DNA of 64,000 bases from Lactarius indigo (GCA_025766275.1 JAFKAC010000003.1:1178001-1242000); one strand, 5' to 3'. Positions 49,403-61,546 are shown, counted from the stretch's first letter. The notes: generated from the letters alone by a model not told the origin. Numbers and translations are program-made.

Positions 49403-50741
49403 ATGTTGAATGGTACCGGGATCCGAATATTCACAGGTGCGTCACTATCGTGCTACGTCAAGCTAGTCTACGGATTGAATACAATGACAAGGCACGAGTC
49501 ACCCCCACTTGGCAGAGACTATATGCAGACGGTATCAAAGCATACCTGATATACATCGTTTCCCCGGCAACTGACGATTCTCAGGCTCGGCATACCGGTC
49601 GCACGCGCAGAAGTAACACAGAGCGGCATCGGCGAGACCAACGTTCGCATCGCAGAATCGGTGCGCGAAGACGATGTGTATATCATCAACACGGGATGCG
49701 GTGCAGTGAATACGGCCTTGATGGAACTCTGCATCATGATCCACGCTTGCAAGATTGCTAGCGCAAGACGTATCACCGCCGTCGTCCCCCTGTTCCCATA
49801 CGCACGTCAAGATAAAAAAGACAAGAGCCGGGCACCGATCACCTGCAAAGCTAGTTGCGAATATGTTGCAAAAGTCGGGATGTGATCACCTCATTGTGCG
49901 TGTGCCATCTCGGGGCGGGAGCGACACGCTAGTGGTGTAAACTGACTTTGGTACGACCGAAATACCGAATTCCATAACACAAGACAATGGATCTACACGC
50001 ATCGCAGATCCAAGGCTTCTTCGATGTACCAGTTGACAAGTGGGTCTGTTGATTTCGGCATATCCGTTCATGATTTGCTGATTTTGAGTCGAATCCAGCG
50101 TGGGTTGTCACTCGTGTTAGCCTATGAGCATACGGCATAACCTGACGTCGCTTGCTCAGCTCTACGCCGAACCGTCCTTAATACTCTATATTCGAACCAA
50201 TTTTGACCTCTCAAATGTTGTCATCGTTTCACCTGACGCGGGCGGTGCTAAAAGGTGCGTGGGCTGATCGGTATCGGCTATGCTAACAGAACGGTCTATA
50301 TGTGCTATCCGCAGGGCGACATCCATGGCGGACCGGCTAGGGGTTGACTTTGCACTGTTTCACAAGGAACGGAAAAGGGCAAACGAGGTATCGCGAATGG
50401 TGCTTGTTGGACACGTTGAAGGCAAGGTGGCGATCTTGGTGGACGACATGGCCGACACATGTGGAACACTTTGCCTGGCGGCACAACACCTAGCCGAGGC
50501 GGGGGTAGCAAAATCGTACGCGATGGTTACTCACGGCATTTTGAGCGGCAACGCGCTAGAGTCGGTGGAGAAGAGTGCATTGGAAAAGCTGATCGTGACA
50601 AACACGCTGCCACAGGAAGAGAACCAGGCGAGGTGCAAGAAGATCGAGGTGATTGACATCGGGCCCGTATTGGGGGAAGTGATCAGACGAAGCCACTACG
50701 GGGAGAGCATTTCGAAACTTTTCAATGAAGTGCCATATTGA
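49403..50741 (+). CDS. ribose-phosphate pyrophosphokinase (PRPP synthetase)
   Basis: Makes PRPP from ribose 5-phosphate and ATP for purine, pyrimidine, His and Trp synthesis. First exons 49403-49436 and 49492-49531, then 49585 onward. The text reads [40 protein letters not shown] and the ATP-loop region [20 protein letters not shown], then [37 protein letters not shown] and the PRPP-binding signature [10 protein letters not shown]. It ends [18 protein letters not shown], the usual C-terminus. One extra A in 49847-49849 shifts frame between TCK and [14 protein letters not shown]. At the next intron (from about 50040) the strong donor leaves one base missing before LYAEPS; a weaker donor keeps frame. 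Which of the several fungal PRS paralogues it is cannot be told. Confidence 0.9.
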
Positions 50742-51699
50742 CATTAGCTGTTTTGTGGAGAGCTAGTGGGGATGATTGACGTCGTTTTGGTTACAATATA
50801 AAGCGGAGGATCTTTGAAGGGAGTACAGGATCGGGAGATTGATCTACCCAAGTAGCCCAAAATGGGAAAGTCACTACCGAAGTGACGGTACGAGAATAGG
50901 CGAGTGTCTAATGCGTGCGATCCATCAAGGTGAACGCTGGATCGGGAAGATCTGAATGTGGGAATAATTACCAACCGGAAACGAGAGAGTGGAAATAAGC
51001 GTCGGTGAGAAGCAAATGCAAATAAGATATATGTCATGTATCAAGAGGGTTGACGTCGGAGTGGTCGGAGAGATCGGAGGGTTGGATGGACGCATCAAGA
51101 TGGCTTCTAGCACGAGAGATGGGAGGGAAGGGAAGACGCCATGTGACTCGGAGTGGGAAAGGATCTCAGATGGACTGAAATGGTGTAAAGATTACAAGCG
51201 GGGCGGAAGAAGAGAAGTCGCAAACCTACAATACGCGTGTCCCAAGTTGAAAAACTCGAAAAAAAAAACTATAATACTGTATCAGCGTTTATTTAAAAAA
51301 AAATTATTCGGGATCAGCGAAGGATTACCTCCTCGCGCAAGACGAGACTGCATCCGCGGCTACGACAATCGAACGAACGCGGATTCATACCTTCCCCTCC
51401 TTCTCTTCCTTTCCTTTCCTTTTCTCTTCCCTTCCCCCTTCCCTGCCTTGCCTTGCCTTGCCTTACCTTACACCACGCCCGACCCACCTTTCGTCTTCTC
51501 TTCCCCCTTCGCAAGCCTTTTTATTATTCTCTTCCCTTCTCTCGCCTCTTTCCTCTTTCCCTCCCCTCCACTCCCTTTTCTCTCCCCGTGCGTATGCCCT
51601 TATAGTGGTCCCTCCTCTCTTCTTCGCTCGCTCGCACTGGCTTTACGGTCCCTCCCTCCACAAATCGCACAACAGGGCAATGCACCACATACGCAGATC
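50742..51699. other. intergenic with pyrimidine-rich leader
   Basis: PRPP synthetase 3' flank, then the upstream region of the kinase gene. From about 51385 to 51640 the plus strand is strongly C/T-rich, including tandem CCTTG/CCTTA units at 51446-51470. Such CT tracts often mark fungal transcription start regions. Confidence 0.6.
51446..51470 (+). repeat. short tandem repeat, CCTTG x3 and CCTTA x2
   Basis: Five pentamers (after a preceding CCCTG) inside the CT-rich leader of the kinase gene. Confidence 0.7.
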
Positions 51700-54600
51700 A
51701 TGTCCCACCAACATGTCCAACAAGGTCATGCTCATCGCCCAGCTCCCCTACCCGCACCAAGGGAGCCGTTCACAGCGCTCGCAATACCCGCCGTCGAATT
51801 CACCTCCACCGGTGTGCGATACGGAAACGCTCAGAGCTGTTCGTTCTTTATTCAACCCTGACGTCTCGCATCTGAATTAACCTTCGATCACCCACAGCCT
51901 CAACACGCTCCTTTACCCCCATCAAAGCCGTCGGGGACGGTTCCTTTGGTACCGTCTGGCTCTGTGATTGGCATGGGCCCCTACCCTCCAATACACCAAT
52001 GTCGGCGATGCAGACCGTCGTCGGCACGCGGCCGGAGTACGCGAATATGCGTCTCGTGGCCGTCAAACGCATGAAGAAGAGGTGGGAAGGCGGCTGGGAT
52101 GAGTGCAGGAGGCTCAAGGAAATTGAGGTGTGCATTCGTCTTACTTTCTCTTCTCCGTTCCCACCCTGAATCTCTCTCTTAAAGGCCCTAATCGCAATAC
52201 CCCCTCATCCACACATCATACCCCTTGTACGATTCTTTTCTTCTTCCAGACTCCAAGGAGCTCTATTTCGTTTTCGAGCCGATGGAGGGTCATCTATTTC
52301 AGCTCATCAAGTCTCGTCGGGGCCGTCCTTTCGCTGGTGGGCTAGTCGCCTCCATTTTTCGTCAGATCGTTCATGGTCTGCATCACATCCACGAATCGGG
52401 CTACTTTCATCGTGACATGAAGCCCGAAAATATTCTCGTGACAACTACTGGGCATCATGCATACCCCAGTTTGTCACCGGTCGCTCCACCGGACGCCCCT
52501 TTAGAGCAAGATGTCAAAGTCATTGTCAAACTTGCCGATTTTGGTCTAGCGCGGGAGACGCAGAGCAAACCTCCGTACACAGAGTACGTTTCAACTCGGT
52601 GGTATCGCGCCCCAGAGGTTCTGCTCAAGAGCAGAGACTACTCGAATCCCGTGGATATGTGGGCTCTAGGCACAATTATGGCTGAGCTCGTCAACCTCCG
52701 GCCTTTGTTTCCTGGGAAGCGGGAAGCCGATCAACTTTACAAGATAACCGAGATTCTCGGTGATCCTTGTGATAATTATGGCTTCGATGTACGAGGCAGA
52801 CCGTTTGGCGGTGGGAGATGGGAAGGGGGCGTGCAAATGGCTAGGGATAATTTTGGTTTTACCTTCCAAAAGGTTTGTGTGTGTCGACCTGCACTAGTCA
52901 TCCTCTCATTGTACTTGCTCCAGATTCCTCCCAGAGATATTGCGTCGCTTTTTGATCGCTCAGTTCCCCCAAGGCTCATCGAGTGCATCGCTGACCTCCT
53001 CAAGTATGATCCCGCAAGTCGGTTGACTAGCCTTGACTGCATGGGGCATCCCTATCTCCTTGAGGCGGCAGGTAATCGTCGTGATCATATCCCACCAGCC
53101 CTTTCTGTATCCACGTCTCTGTCGGGACACTCCACCGGCCTCTCGACCCCCGTTTCTCAATTCACAAGTTCACCGCGTGTCCACCTATCATCTCACATGC
53201 CATGCGCCCTCGAGGCATCGTCGTCACATCGACAGTCCTTCTATCCCCCAGTGGACCCAACAGACCCTCAGTATGCGCACCTTCTTCACGCGCCTGGTCA
53301 TAAACCGCAACGCCCTCCTCCACTACAACACTCGACAACGGAGTCATCCGCGTCTTCTTCGTACCCGAGTGCGGAACCCTCTCCTAACTCCCAGAATGGT
53401 TGGGATGGTATCCAGGCTTCTTCACATACCGAGGTCCTCGAGGAACACTTCACTGGCCACCCCATGGATACCACCACATCGCCCGTGGCCCAAGAATTTC
53501 CGGCTCGGCCTTCTGCCGAACCTGATACCACGCACAAGCCACCCTCTACTCTTCCCGCTCGGAAGCAGAGGTGGCGCGGGCTCGGGGGCATGTTTGGCAA
53601 TGGCGACAAAAGTCACTTACCTCCTGTGGACGAGTTGCACGTTGTCTCTCAGAGTCAGAGCACGCCATCCCTCAAACGGACACAATCCTCGAGCACGGAC
53701 AGTCGTTCATTACCAGAAGCCCAGCCGTCTATCTCCGCCGTACTTCCACCGAAAGACCCCAAGAAGGTGAAGAAAGAGGCAGCACGCATGGCACGGGAAG
53801 CGGAGATGCAGCGGCGCGCTCAGATGAAAAAGGCACAACAAGAGCAATCCCGGGCTGTCATACAGAATCGCAATCAGATCATTATGGAGGCTCACACGAA
53901 GCAGGAGATCGAGTGGAAGTGGCAGTCACACGCACACTTGGCCAATTCGCAAGATGTGTCGCGCCTTGCTGGCTCAGAGCACAACAGGCTGCGCAACGGT
54001 GCAGGGCCGATTCGGGACCATCCGACTCATGGGGACAGCACCATCGGTTTGGGACCGTATGAGCGGATGGCAAAGGCACGCAAGCGTGAATTTGATGATG
54101 ATCATTCAATGTCATCCTCAGACGTACGGGGCAGTGCGGTGATGTCTGTTATGTCTTTTGCGACAAACGACAGCGATCCTGGACCTTCCTTACGGACCAT
54201 GCCTAGCCTTTTCTTTTCGATCCGAGACCCGTCTATGTCTTCTCCTCTTGGTCACTCGGACGACTTCTCGGCTTCGGGTACATCAGAGCGGTCCGTCAGC
54301 CACCATCTCACCCAAGGGTCAATGGAGTCCAGCTCAGTTTCCGACCTCGGGTCACCTCCACCTATCCATACCTTGAGCTTGTCGCCTGCAGGATCAAGGC
54401 GAACGTTACAACAAAGCGGCGATAGCGCTGACGAAGGTCTACATCAACCGAGGCCCTTACGACTCGCAGTCCCGTCGTCGCTGAATGAGTCGCCGTATGG
54501 TGGGCACGTTGGTGGATTGTCTCCGAGTCCCGGTTCGGATGCACCCAAGTCAGCCATCAATCCAATATTTAAAGTGGTCGGTGTCTGTTCAACCATGTCG

Positions 54601-54783
54601 TGGAATTTTTCACTCAAATCGGTTTACCCCTTACAGCCATCGCGACCATCGCTGAAGTTATCGCTGAAGCGCTCACCTTCCACGCCTGCTCTTCCACCTT
54701 TTTCTAGCCTCGACGCGGTTGCGAAAAGGGAATGCCAACCTCTTTCGCCCATGTCATTCTCGACTCCGGACGATGAATTTTGA
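51700..54783 (+). CDS. Crk1/Ime2 (RCK/MAK)-type protein kinase
   Basis: A CMGC kinase of the Ime2-Crk1-MAK group, which acts in meiosis, morphogenesis or mating in fungi. Exon 1 51700-51838, exon 2 51898-52127, then from 52185. The kinase domain starts FTPIKAVGDGSFGTVWLCDW and has LVAVKRMKKRWEGGWDECRR with a long insert before the VAVK lysine. It continues LYFVFEPMEGHLFQLIKSRR, YFHRDMKPENILV, KLADFGLARE, the activation TEY in TEYVSTRWYRAPEVL and DMWALGTIMAELVNLRPLFP. About 570 C-terminal residues are disordered, Ser/Pro-rich, with a basic Lys/Arg helix near ARMAREAEMQRRAQMKKAQ. Short in-frame introns lie at about 52873-52923 and 54580-54640. One extra G at 52227 shifts frame in HIIPLYDSF. Confidence 0.85.
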
Positions 54784-55393
54784 TTTTCACGCTTGTTGTT
54801 TTATTGACCACCTGCACTGTTGTTTGTCCGTTCAGTCCATCACATACACCTCATCCATCCATCTATTTATGCTACGCGCGCTCCCTCTACAATCGACCTT
54901 GCTGCCATCTTATCCCAGGAATTTAAACCGCACTCACTCACAAATTTTTTTCCCGCTGCACATCTCCACACAAGTCGACGTTCATTCCCCGTTTCGCTTC
55001 ATCTTTGCTCCTGTTCTCGTAATTTTGTCTTCTGCTCACTATTTCGCTTGCATGTATACGTCTGCCCTAATCCATCCCACCTTCGTTTAAGATGCACACC
55101 TTTGCTGGCAGGTTTTTATTAGCAGTATTTTATGTCTGCCCCCCCCCCCCCCTAGTACACTTTGTGCCCCGGCGATGAGGTTAAAGTCAGTAGACACAAT
55201 GTATTCTTACATCCACCAGCAACTTGTGCACTCGAGGTGCGTTGGGAATAAGTAAACTTTGACTATTATCTAAATGTGTGATCAATAGAACAATTCTCTG
55301 AATGACCAGGTCCTGATATGCCCGACCATCGCATACTGAATCAGATGTATTTTCTAGACAGAATTCCAAGGTATAAAAATACACTCTACGCGA
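54784..55393. other. intergenic between convergent genes
   Basis: 3' flanks of the kinase and NDUFS6 genes. Contains a run of 14 C at 55139-55152. No gene seen. Confidence 0.6.
55139..55152 (+). repeat. homopolymer run, 14 C
   Basis: Uninterrupted C tract in the intergenic spacer; its length is likely to be uncertain in the assembly. Confidence 0.8.
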
Positions 55394-56057
55394 TTAATGG
55401 TTGTGCCCATGATGCGGGGCTTGTTCGTATCGAAGCCCACTAATACATTCACATGTGAGAAAAGGTTGATTCCTATGTGACGACAAATACGCACCAATAA
55501 CTGCATTAAATAAATAAAACAGCACGAGTGCAATACACTCAGCCAAGTCAGAACAATCTGAGAGAAGAAATACTTACCCGCACGACCGAGGTCCGGGTTT
55601 GTCCTGTTGAAGAATGGTGAGCCGTACTCTTTTAATTCAATTGCCCAGACTGCCTACCAAGTTAATGTAGATTTTTGGATGTCCCAGAGGCCCAGAGCCT
55701 CGAAAAAAGGTCAGGTCGAAATTAGAGTCGCTGCGCAGGAGTTGACTTACCACCGTCACAGACAGCTTTGCGACCGTGAATGAGACGGACGGGTTCGTTC
55801 GCGAGGAGCTCCATCGCACTGAGCGGGTTGGGCTGTAGATCCATGATGGTCTGCTCGAAGCGTGGACCTGACTGGCCTGCCGGGCGCGGATGTTGACTCG
55901 TCGACCAGGTCGCGGTTCTGTTCGGAGACTGAGGGACGGCGGCGGCTTGCTGCTTGGCCTCTGTGGACACTGCGGGGGGTGTTGTTGCTGAATTGGAAGA
56001 GTAGAGACGATGACCAAGTCGCAAGCGTAGACGCGCTGCAAGACGTGTCGAGATCAT
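55394..56057 (-). CDS. NDUFS6: NADH dehydrogenase (complex I) zinc subunit NDUFS6
   Basis: Accessory N-module subunit of mitochondrial complex I. Five exons: 55751-56057, 55658-55698, 55578-55603, 55495-55500 and 55394-55439, together 141 codons. The N-terminus MISTRLAARLRLRLGHRLYS is a typical matrix presequence. The core reads MDLQPNPLSAMELLANEPVR, LIHGRKAVCDGGSGPLGHP, KIYINLDKPGPRSCGYC and GLRYEQAPHHGHNH. The zinc site is made by Cys in AVCDGG, His in LGHP and the two Cys of CGYC. Exon 4 is only 6 bases (TTATTG, encoding the GYC turn with its neighbours). Without it the invariant CGYCGLR cannot be made. Frame intact. Divergent from HSP104. Confidence 0.9.
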
Positions 56058-56109
56058 TGTCAGTTCGCTCGTGGTTTGGGAGACACCTGGAGTCTGGGAG
56101 GGTGTGAGA

Positions 56110-56132
56110 GAATATTCGGGAATGTCCGAGAA
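56110..56132 (+). promoter_or_regulatory. heat-shock element
   Basis: Five alternating units spaced by two bases: GAA (56110), TTC (56115), GAA (56120), TCC (56125, one mismatch from TTC) and GAA (56130). This fits the Hsf1 consensus nGAAnnTTCnnGAAn. It lies 125 bases before the HSP104 ATG and 53 before the NDUFS6 ATG on the other side, so it most likely drives HSP104. Confidence 0.85.
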
Positions 56133-56218
56133 TGGGCGGTCGTACGAAAAAGGAAATTGAAGAAGAGTCTACCGAGGTCTAGAGGATTCTGGGAGCTAGG
56201 ATGGGATTGGGTATTCGC

Positions 56219-56226
56219 TATAAATA
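56219..56226 (+). promoter_or_regulatory. TATA box of HSP104
   Basis: TATAAATA, 31 bases before the HSP104 ATG and about 90 bases after the heat-shock element. TATA boxes are usual in stress genes. A very short leader would follow. Confidence 0.6.
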
Positions 56227-56256
56227 TGATCTCGGTGGAGCTGCATTGCGTCAACA

Positions 56257-59200
56257 ATGGCTTTCAACTTGGACCAATTCACAGATAAAGCCCAGGAAAC
56301 GGTGCAAGCTGCTATCCAACTTGCCAAAGATTATGCCAACTCACAGTGTACGTCATCACATCCCTTTCTTTATCCTTCAAGCGCTCATATTATTCAGTGT
56401 ATCCCGTGCACCTTGCGTTTGTGCTCTTGAACGAAGGCGATGGTCCGACTTCTGGAAATATCGCCCAATCTCAGGTACCCCTTTTCGCATCCGTAATCCA
56501 AAAAGCTGGAGGCGATGTCGTAAGTACATCTCCGCAATCATAGTCGCCCATGCGTATTCACCATCTCCCAGACCCCAGTCAAGCGCGCCATACATCGTGC
56601 CATAGTCCGCCTCCCTGCACAGTCCCCGCCGCCAGATGATATATCTCTCGCATCTGAAACAGCTCGAGTCTTGCGAGACGCGCAAGGGCCTTCAGAAGAC
56701 GATGCACGACTCCTATGTGGCGCAGGACCACATCCTCACAGCGCTTTTGAAAGCTCCGTCGATGGCTCCTGTACTTAAAGACTGCAGGCCTCACAGAAGC
56801 CACGCTTGTCACGGCCATCGAGCAAATCCGCGGCAATAGAAGAGTCGAGAGCCGTACCGCCGAGCAAGGTTTTGACGCGCTCAACAAATATGCTGTCGAC
56901 CTCACCGCCCTCGCCGAGGAGGGCAAAATTGATCCTGTTATCGGACGCGATAATGAGATTCGCCGCGTCATCCGTATCCTTTGCAGAAGGTAAAGTCGTC
57001 GGTTGTTCCGAAACTTCCCTTGGCGCTATCTGATTCCTGGCTTCCTAGGACGAAGAATAACCCTGTTCTGATTGGCGAACCCGGCGTCGGCAAGACTTCC
57101 ATCGCCGAGGGCCTTGCGCAGCGCATCGTCAATCGCGATGTCCCGGCTTCCCTCTTTGCCCGAGTGTTTTCCCTTGACATGGGTGCGCTCATGGCTGGCG
57201 CTAAGTACAAGGGGGAGTATGAGGAGCGCATCAAGTCCGTCTTGAACGAGGTAGAGAAGGCGGCTGAGGAAGGAGGTCCTGGTGTCATCCTCTTTATCGA
57301 CGAGCTTCATCTCATCATGGCTGGCCGCGGATCCGAAGGGGGAGGCATGGACGCTGCAAATTTATTCAAGCCTCTCCTAGCTCGCGGGAAGCTGCGTTGC
57401 ATCGGTGCGACGACGCTTGGCGGAATATCGCAAGTATATCGAAACCGACGCGGCTCTCGAGCGCCGATTCGCTCAAGTCCTGGTGAAGCGAACCCACGGT
57501 GCCAGAGACCATCAGCATTCTTCGTGGTATTCGCGAAAAGTACGAGGTTCATCATGGCGTGCGAATCCTCGATGGCGCTCTCATCTCAGGCCGCGACCTT
57601 GGCGCACCGTTATTTGACTGCGCGCCGACTTCCGGATTCTGCTATTGACTTGGTAGGACGAGGCATGTGCAAGGTGTGTCCATTCAACATTTCCCTACGT
57701 CGGGGTTCTGAACATTTCGATGTTAGTGTCCGTGTCACTCGCGAAACTGCTCCCGAGTCCATCGATAAACTTCAACGCCGGAAGCTCGAGCTCGAGGTGG
57801 AGATTCACGCGCTCGAGCGCGAAAAGGACGACGCCTTCCAAAGAACGGCTGCAGGTAGCTCGCAAGACAATTCGCAGAAGTTGACGAGGAGCTCGCACCT
57901 CTCGTTGCTGCGTACGAGAACGAGAAGTCGCGCGGTGACGAAGTTCAATAATATCCGCAAGAGGATAGACGAGTTGAAGGCAAAGGCTGATGAGGCAGAG
58001 AGAAGGTACAGTAAGTCTCCTTCGGATCGCGTTGCACAGACGCTAAGTTCTCTTTTTTTTCTAGATACGACCTATCTACCGCATCTGACTTGCGATACTA
58101 CGCTCTGCCGGATTTGCAGCACCGTCTAGAATCTCTTCTCGCCAAGCAAGCGGAAGAAGAGAAGTCCGGTGGCGGAGGTGCAGACACTGTCACTCCCGAA
58201 CAGATTGCCGAGATCGTAGCACGTTGGACTTCCATCCCCGTCACTCGCCTGGTGTCCACCGAGAAGGAGAAGTTACTGCGCATGGAAAAGATTTTGGCCG
58301 AGAACGTCGTAGGTCAGCCAGAGGCCGTGAGGGCCGTTGCCAATGCCATTCGCCTGTCTCGCAGTGGCCTGGGCAATGCGCAAAGGCCGATCGCAAGTTT
58401 CCTGATGGCTGGCCCCTCCGGTACGGGCAAGACCCTTCTGAGCAAAACGGTGAGTGACCGTCCCCTCTTTTACATCGAGCTCATCCTAACCTGCGCTTTT
58501 GCAGCTCGCGACACTACTCTTCGATTCGCCCGATGCTATGATTCGCATCGATGGTTCGGAATACTCGGAGAAGCACTCTATTGCGCGACTTATCGGCGCT
58601 CCCCCTGGTTATGTCGGTCATGACTCCGGAGGCCAGCTGACGGAGTATGTGCGACGCAAGCCATATTGCATCGTCCTCATCGACGAGATCGAGAAGGCGT
58701 CACGCGAATTTGTTACGTTATTCCTGCAAGTCTTGGACGACGGCCGTCTCACCTGATGGTCAAGGCCGTGTGGTCGACTTCCGCAATACCGTCATAGTGA
58801 TGACCAGCAACCTGGGCGCGGCGTATCTGAACGACATGGGTGAAGGACCCGTGAAGCCTCAGACGAGGGAACTCGTGATGGGCGCCATTCAAAGCCACTT
58901 CCCACCCGAATTCGTCAACCGGGTTGACGAGATCATCATCTTCGTGAGAGCACCAGTATCCCCTTCGAGAAGTATCAATGCTTAACACTTTTTTTTAGCG
59001 CACGCTTTCGCTTAAGAATATCATGCGCATTATCGAGTTGCGCCTGAAAGAGGTGCAGGAGCGTCTCTCGGACCGCAAGATCACACTTGATATCGACAAC
59101 GAGGCGAAAAACTACCTCGCCGCACGTGGCTACTCGACCGTCTACGGGGCGCGTCCACTTAACAGGGCGATTCAGACTGAGCTGCTCAATCCTTTGTCTG

Positions 59201-59370
59201 TCATGATTCTCGCCGAACGTGTGCGGGATGGCGAGGTCGTCCGCGTCGGGTTCAACGGTCCTCGCAATCGGCTACATATCTTCCCGAATCATGAAGGAAG
59301 CGAGGTGGACGGCATGGACGTAGATTATGATACCGAAGAATACGAGTTGGAAATCGAGGAGATGGACTAA
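56257..59370 (+). CDS. HSP104: Hsp104/ClpB disaggregase, frame interrupted by single-base insertions
   Basis: Hexameric AAA+ chaperone that pulls proteins out of aggregates with Hsp70. The N-domain starts [23 protein letters not shown]1 has [40 protein letters not shown] and Walker [15 protein letters not shown]. The middle coiled coil begins [23 protein letters not shown]2 has Walker [34 protein letters not shown], Walker [11 protein letters not shown] and [17 protein letters not shown]. The acidic tail ends [14 protein letters not shown]. Introns, all GT-AG, include those near 56341, 56991, 58014, 58450 and 58945. Ten extra bases break the frame: near 56688, 56783, 57420, 57488, 57590, 57657, 57836, 57873, 57949 and 58754. 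Each removal would restore conserved text, so the gene is probably functional in the organism. Confidence 0.88.
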
Positions 59371-59484
59371 CTTGTAAATACTCTTCAATGGACGACGGCC
59401 AACGTATTGTAGCGATAGGGAGCAATTATGATCAGAGATTGTATTATGAGGCATTATTGAATAAAGTATCACTAGCATCAATAG

Positions 59485-61546
59485 TTAGACTTCGGGTGAT
59501 TTTCGGTTCGTTGTCAAGGCGGACTGCTGTGTCCTCCTCTGCATTTGTCGCCACTTTTTCGTGGGCCATGGCTTTTGTCTCCAAGGGTGTATCCACTGAA
59601 AAGAACACTGTCCAAAGCCACTAAGACCAGTAAAAGTCTGATCAGAGCGACAACTCACCGTATCATCGCGCCGCACATATCTGACGTCCAATTTCTTCAA
59701 GTGGTCCTCCCAATGCGCATTCACAATTTCATAGAAGATCGTCATCACCTGCTCATCGTTGTACTTCCAGTCTCCATTCAGAAGGTAGCTGATGCTGTCA
59801 TTAGGCACACGCCTGCGCACGAGCCCTAAATTGTCTTCTGAAGGACGGCACATGTTGATGACATGTGGGCATGTGCCTCCCCCGACAGGGCAGTGCCAGA
59901 GCATGTTAGCTGGAAGGGTAGGAGGTGTGAACATCTCAGGGGGAAGACACCGAAGAAGGCCATGGAGAGGAAAGGAGCCGAGAGCAGCAGTTTCATATGA
60001 AGAACGGTTGGAAGATGTGGAGACTTGCGAGAAATCAGAGTCATAAATGTTGTCAAACTGTTCGTCAAAGCGGCTATCGTCATGTCCTTTTGAAGAAGAT
60101 CCGACGATGGAATGATGTCTTTTAGGCGAAGGCTGAAAATCGAAATAAAAAAACGAAGAGTGCGATATGGTTCAAAGATATTCCCTTACCGGTGCAGGCG
60201 GGCTCTTTGTCCTACGCTTGCGTTTCTTGGATATAGTTGTAATTGGTTGTGATTTCGACTTTGGCTTGGGAGTGGGCGCTGAAACATCAGCTACAGAACG
60301 GGTTTCGCAAACATGATCCCCCCCTCCGTGTTCGTCTCTGAGGCCCCATCTTCCATTCGTTTCTTTGTCCGACATTGCGATCACCCGAAGACGAGGAACG
60401 TTCGCACGAAAGGACTCCCATCCATAGCCATGTACCTCGCCCTTGAGATCCCTATGATTCTGCACGAGTGAAAGAATCCATTCAGAGTGTGAAGCAAAGA
60501 TACTCCAGACTTCGTTCTTGTGGACGATACGCAAGTGACGGGGCCGATGTGTTTTTGCATCGGCGGGTCGTGAACTGTATACTTCGTCCATGCCGTTTGG
60601 ACTTTCATCGGAACTTTCTGCATTTTCTATGGAGTTGATCCGACTCCAACGGCGGTGAGGTGGGTAAGCAAAGCCATGGAGATAATGCTCCAGGAACCAC
60701 TGGGGTGTTCGCTTGTACGTCGGGACACTGCTTTTATAATTCTTGAGGATGTCCCGCATGGTCCTCAGAGTATGGTGTCGAAACAAGAATGTCCTCGAAA
60801 GCTTGTAGGTCTCAACATCCATGGAGACGACTTCGAAGGTTCGATAACTGTATCTCGCATCAGCGACGGAGAACTGAGAGCGTAAGAGGACCATCACCTG
60901 GTCCGCGCCGCGTTTGCCGTACCGAAAAGCAGGCCATCCGGAACAACATCGGCTGTAGATACATGCATGAGCTCCGAATATACTTGGAAAGATATAGACG
61001 ACTGACACCTCATAAAACTAGCTGTTGAGCGCACGAAACCCAGTATCAGTACCCTGATTTCATATTGTTCAGCCTTGGGCTGCCTCTTTTGCTTTGCTTT
61101 CAACCCGAAAACAGATTCCAGGTTGAACGACGAGTACTTCCTTGCAAGCCTTACGCCGTTCAGAACCGATCCCACGACGCGCTCCTTGAAGTCACGGTTG
61201 AGATCTTGAAGACCTTCACTCGAGAGGTGCGTGATGGCCGGGATCGAAACGACACCCCGGAACAAGACACGAGAACCAGACTCGATAGGTGGTAAATGTG
61301 AGGCATTCGATGGAACGAGTGGCTCTTTAAATTCTGTGCGGTCAAAACTGCAGCGTCTGAGAGCTCGCAAGTTGAAGAATACGGAGACGGAGACGCGCAC
61401 CCCGTTGACCCATTATTGTAGGATAGCATAAGGTCTTCCAATAGCAGGCGCTTCTTGGATTTGTCATTGAGAACCGTCTCACCCAGGTAGGGACCGAAGG
61501 GTAGTTTGAGCAGATCTTGGAGGACCTTGTCCGGTCCAGAGGACAT
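59485..61546 (-). CDS. conserved fungal protein of unknown function with Cys/His cluster
   Basis: I do not recognise this protein. Start ATG 61544-61546 (MSSGPDKVLQDLLKLPFGPY). Exon 1 runs to about 61403, then RCSFDRTEFKEPLVPSNASH and SFNLESVFGLKAKQKRQP follow. Further on come SYRTFEVVSMDVETYKLSRT, FLFRHHTLRTMRDILKNYKS and YKRTPQWFLEHYLHGFAYPP. A basic nuclear-signal-like stretch (ISKKRKRRTKSPPAP) precedes an intron near 60130-60190. The last part has LWHCPVGGGTCPHVINMC, a possible zinc site, and YNDEQVMTIFYEIVNAHWED. One base seems missing near 60930 (VPDGLLF/RYGKRGADQV). The exact 3' end after RYVRRDDT (about 59660) is uncertain. A nuclear role is only suggested by composition. The gene is divergent from the NIPA-like gene. 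Confidence 0.6.

Noticed and set aside
61300..61402. Apparent frameshift in the unknown minus-strand gene after SYNNG
   Set aside because: A GT-AG intron beginning right after AATAATGG restores the frame into RCSFDRTEF.
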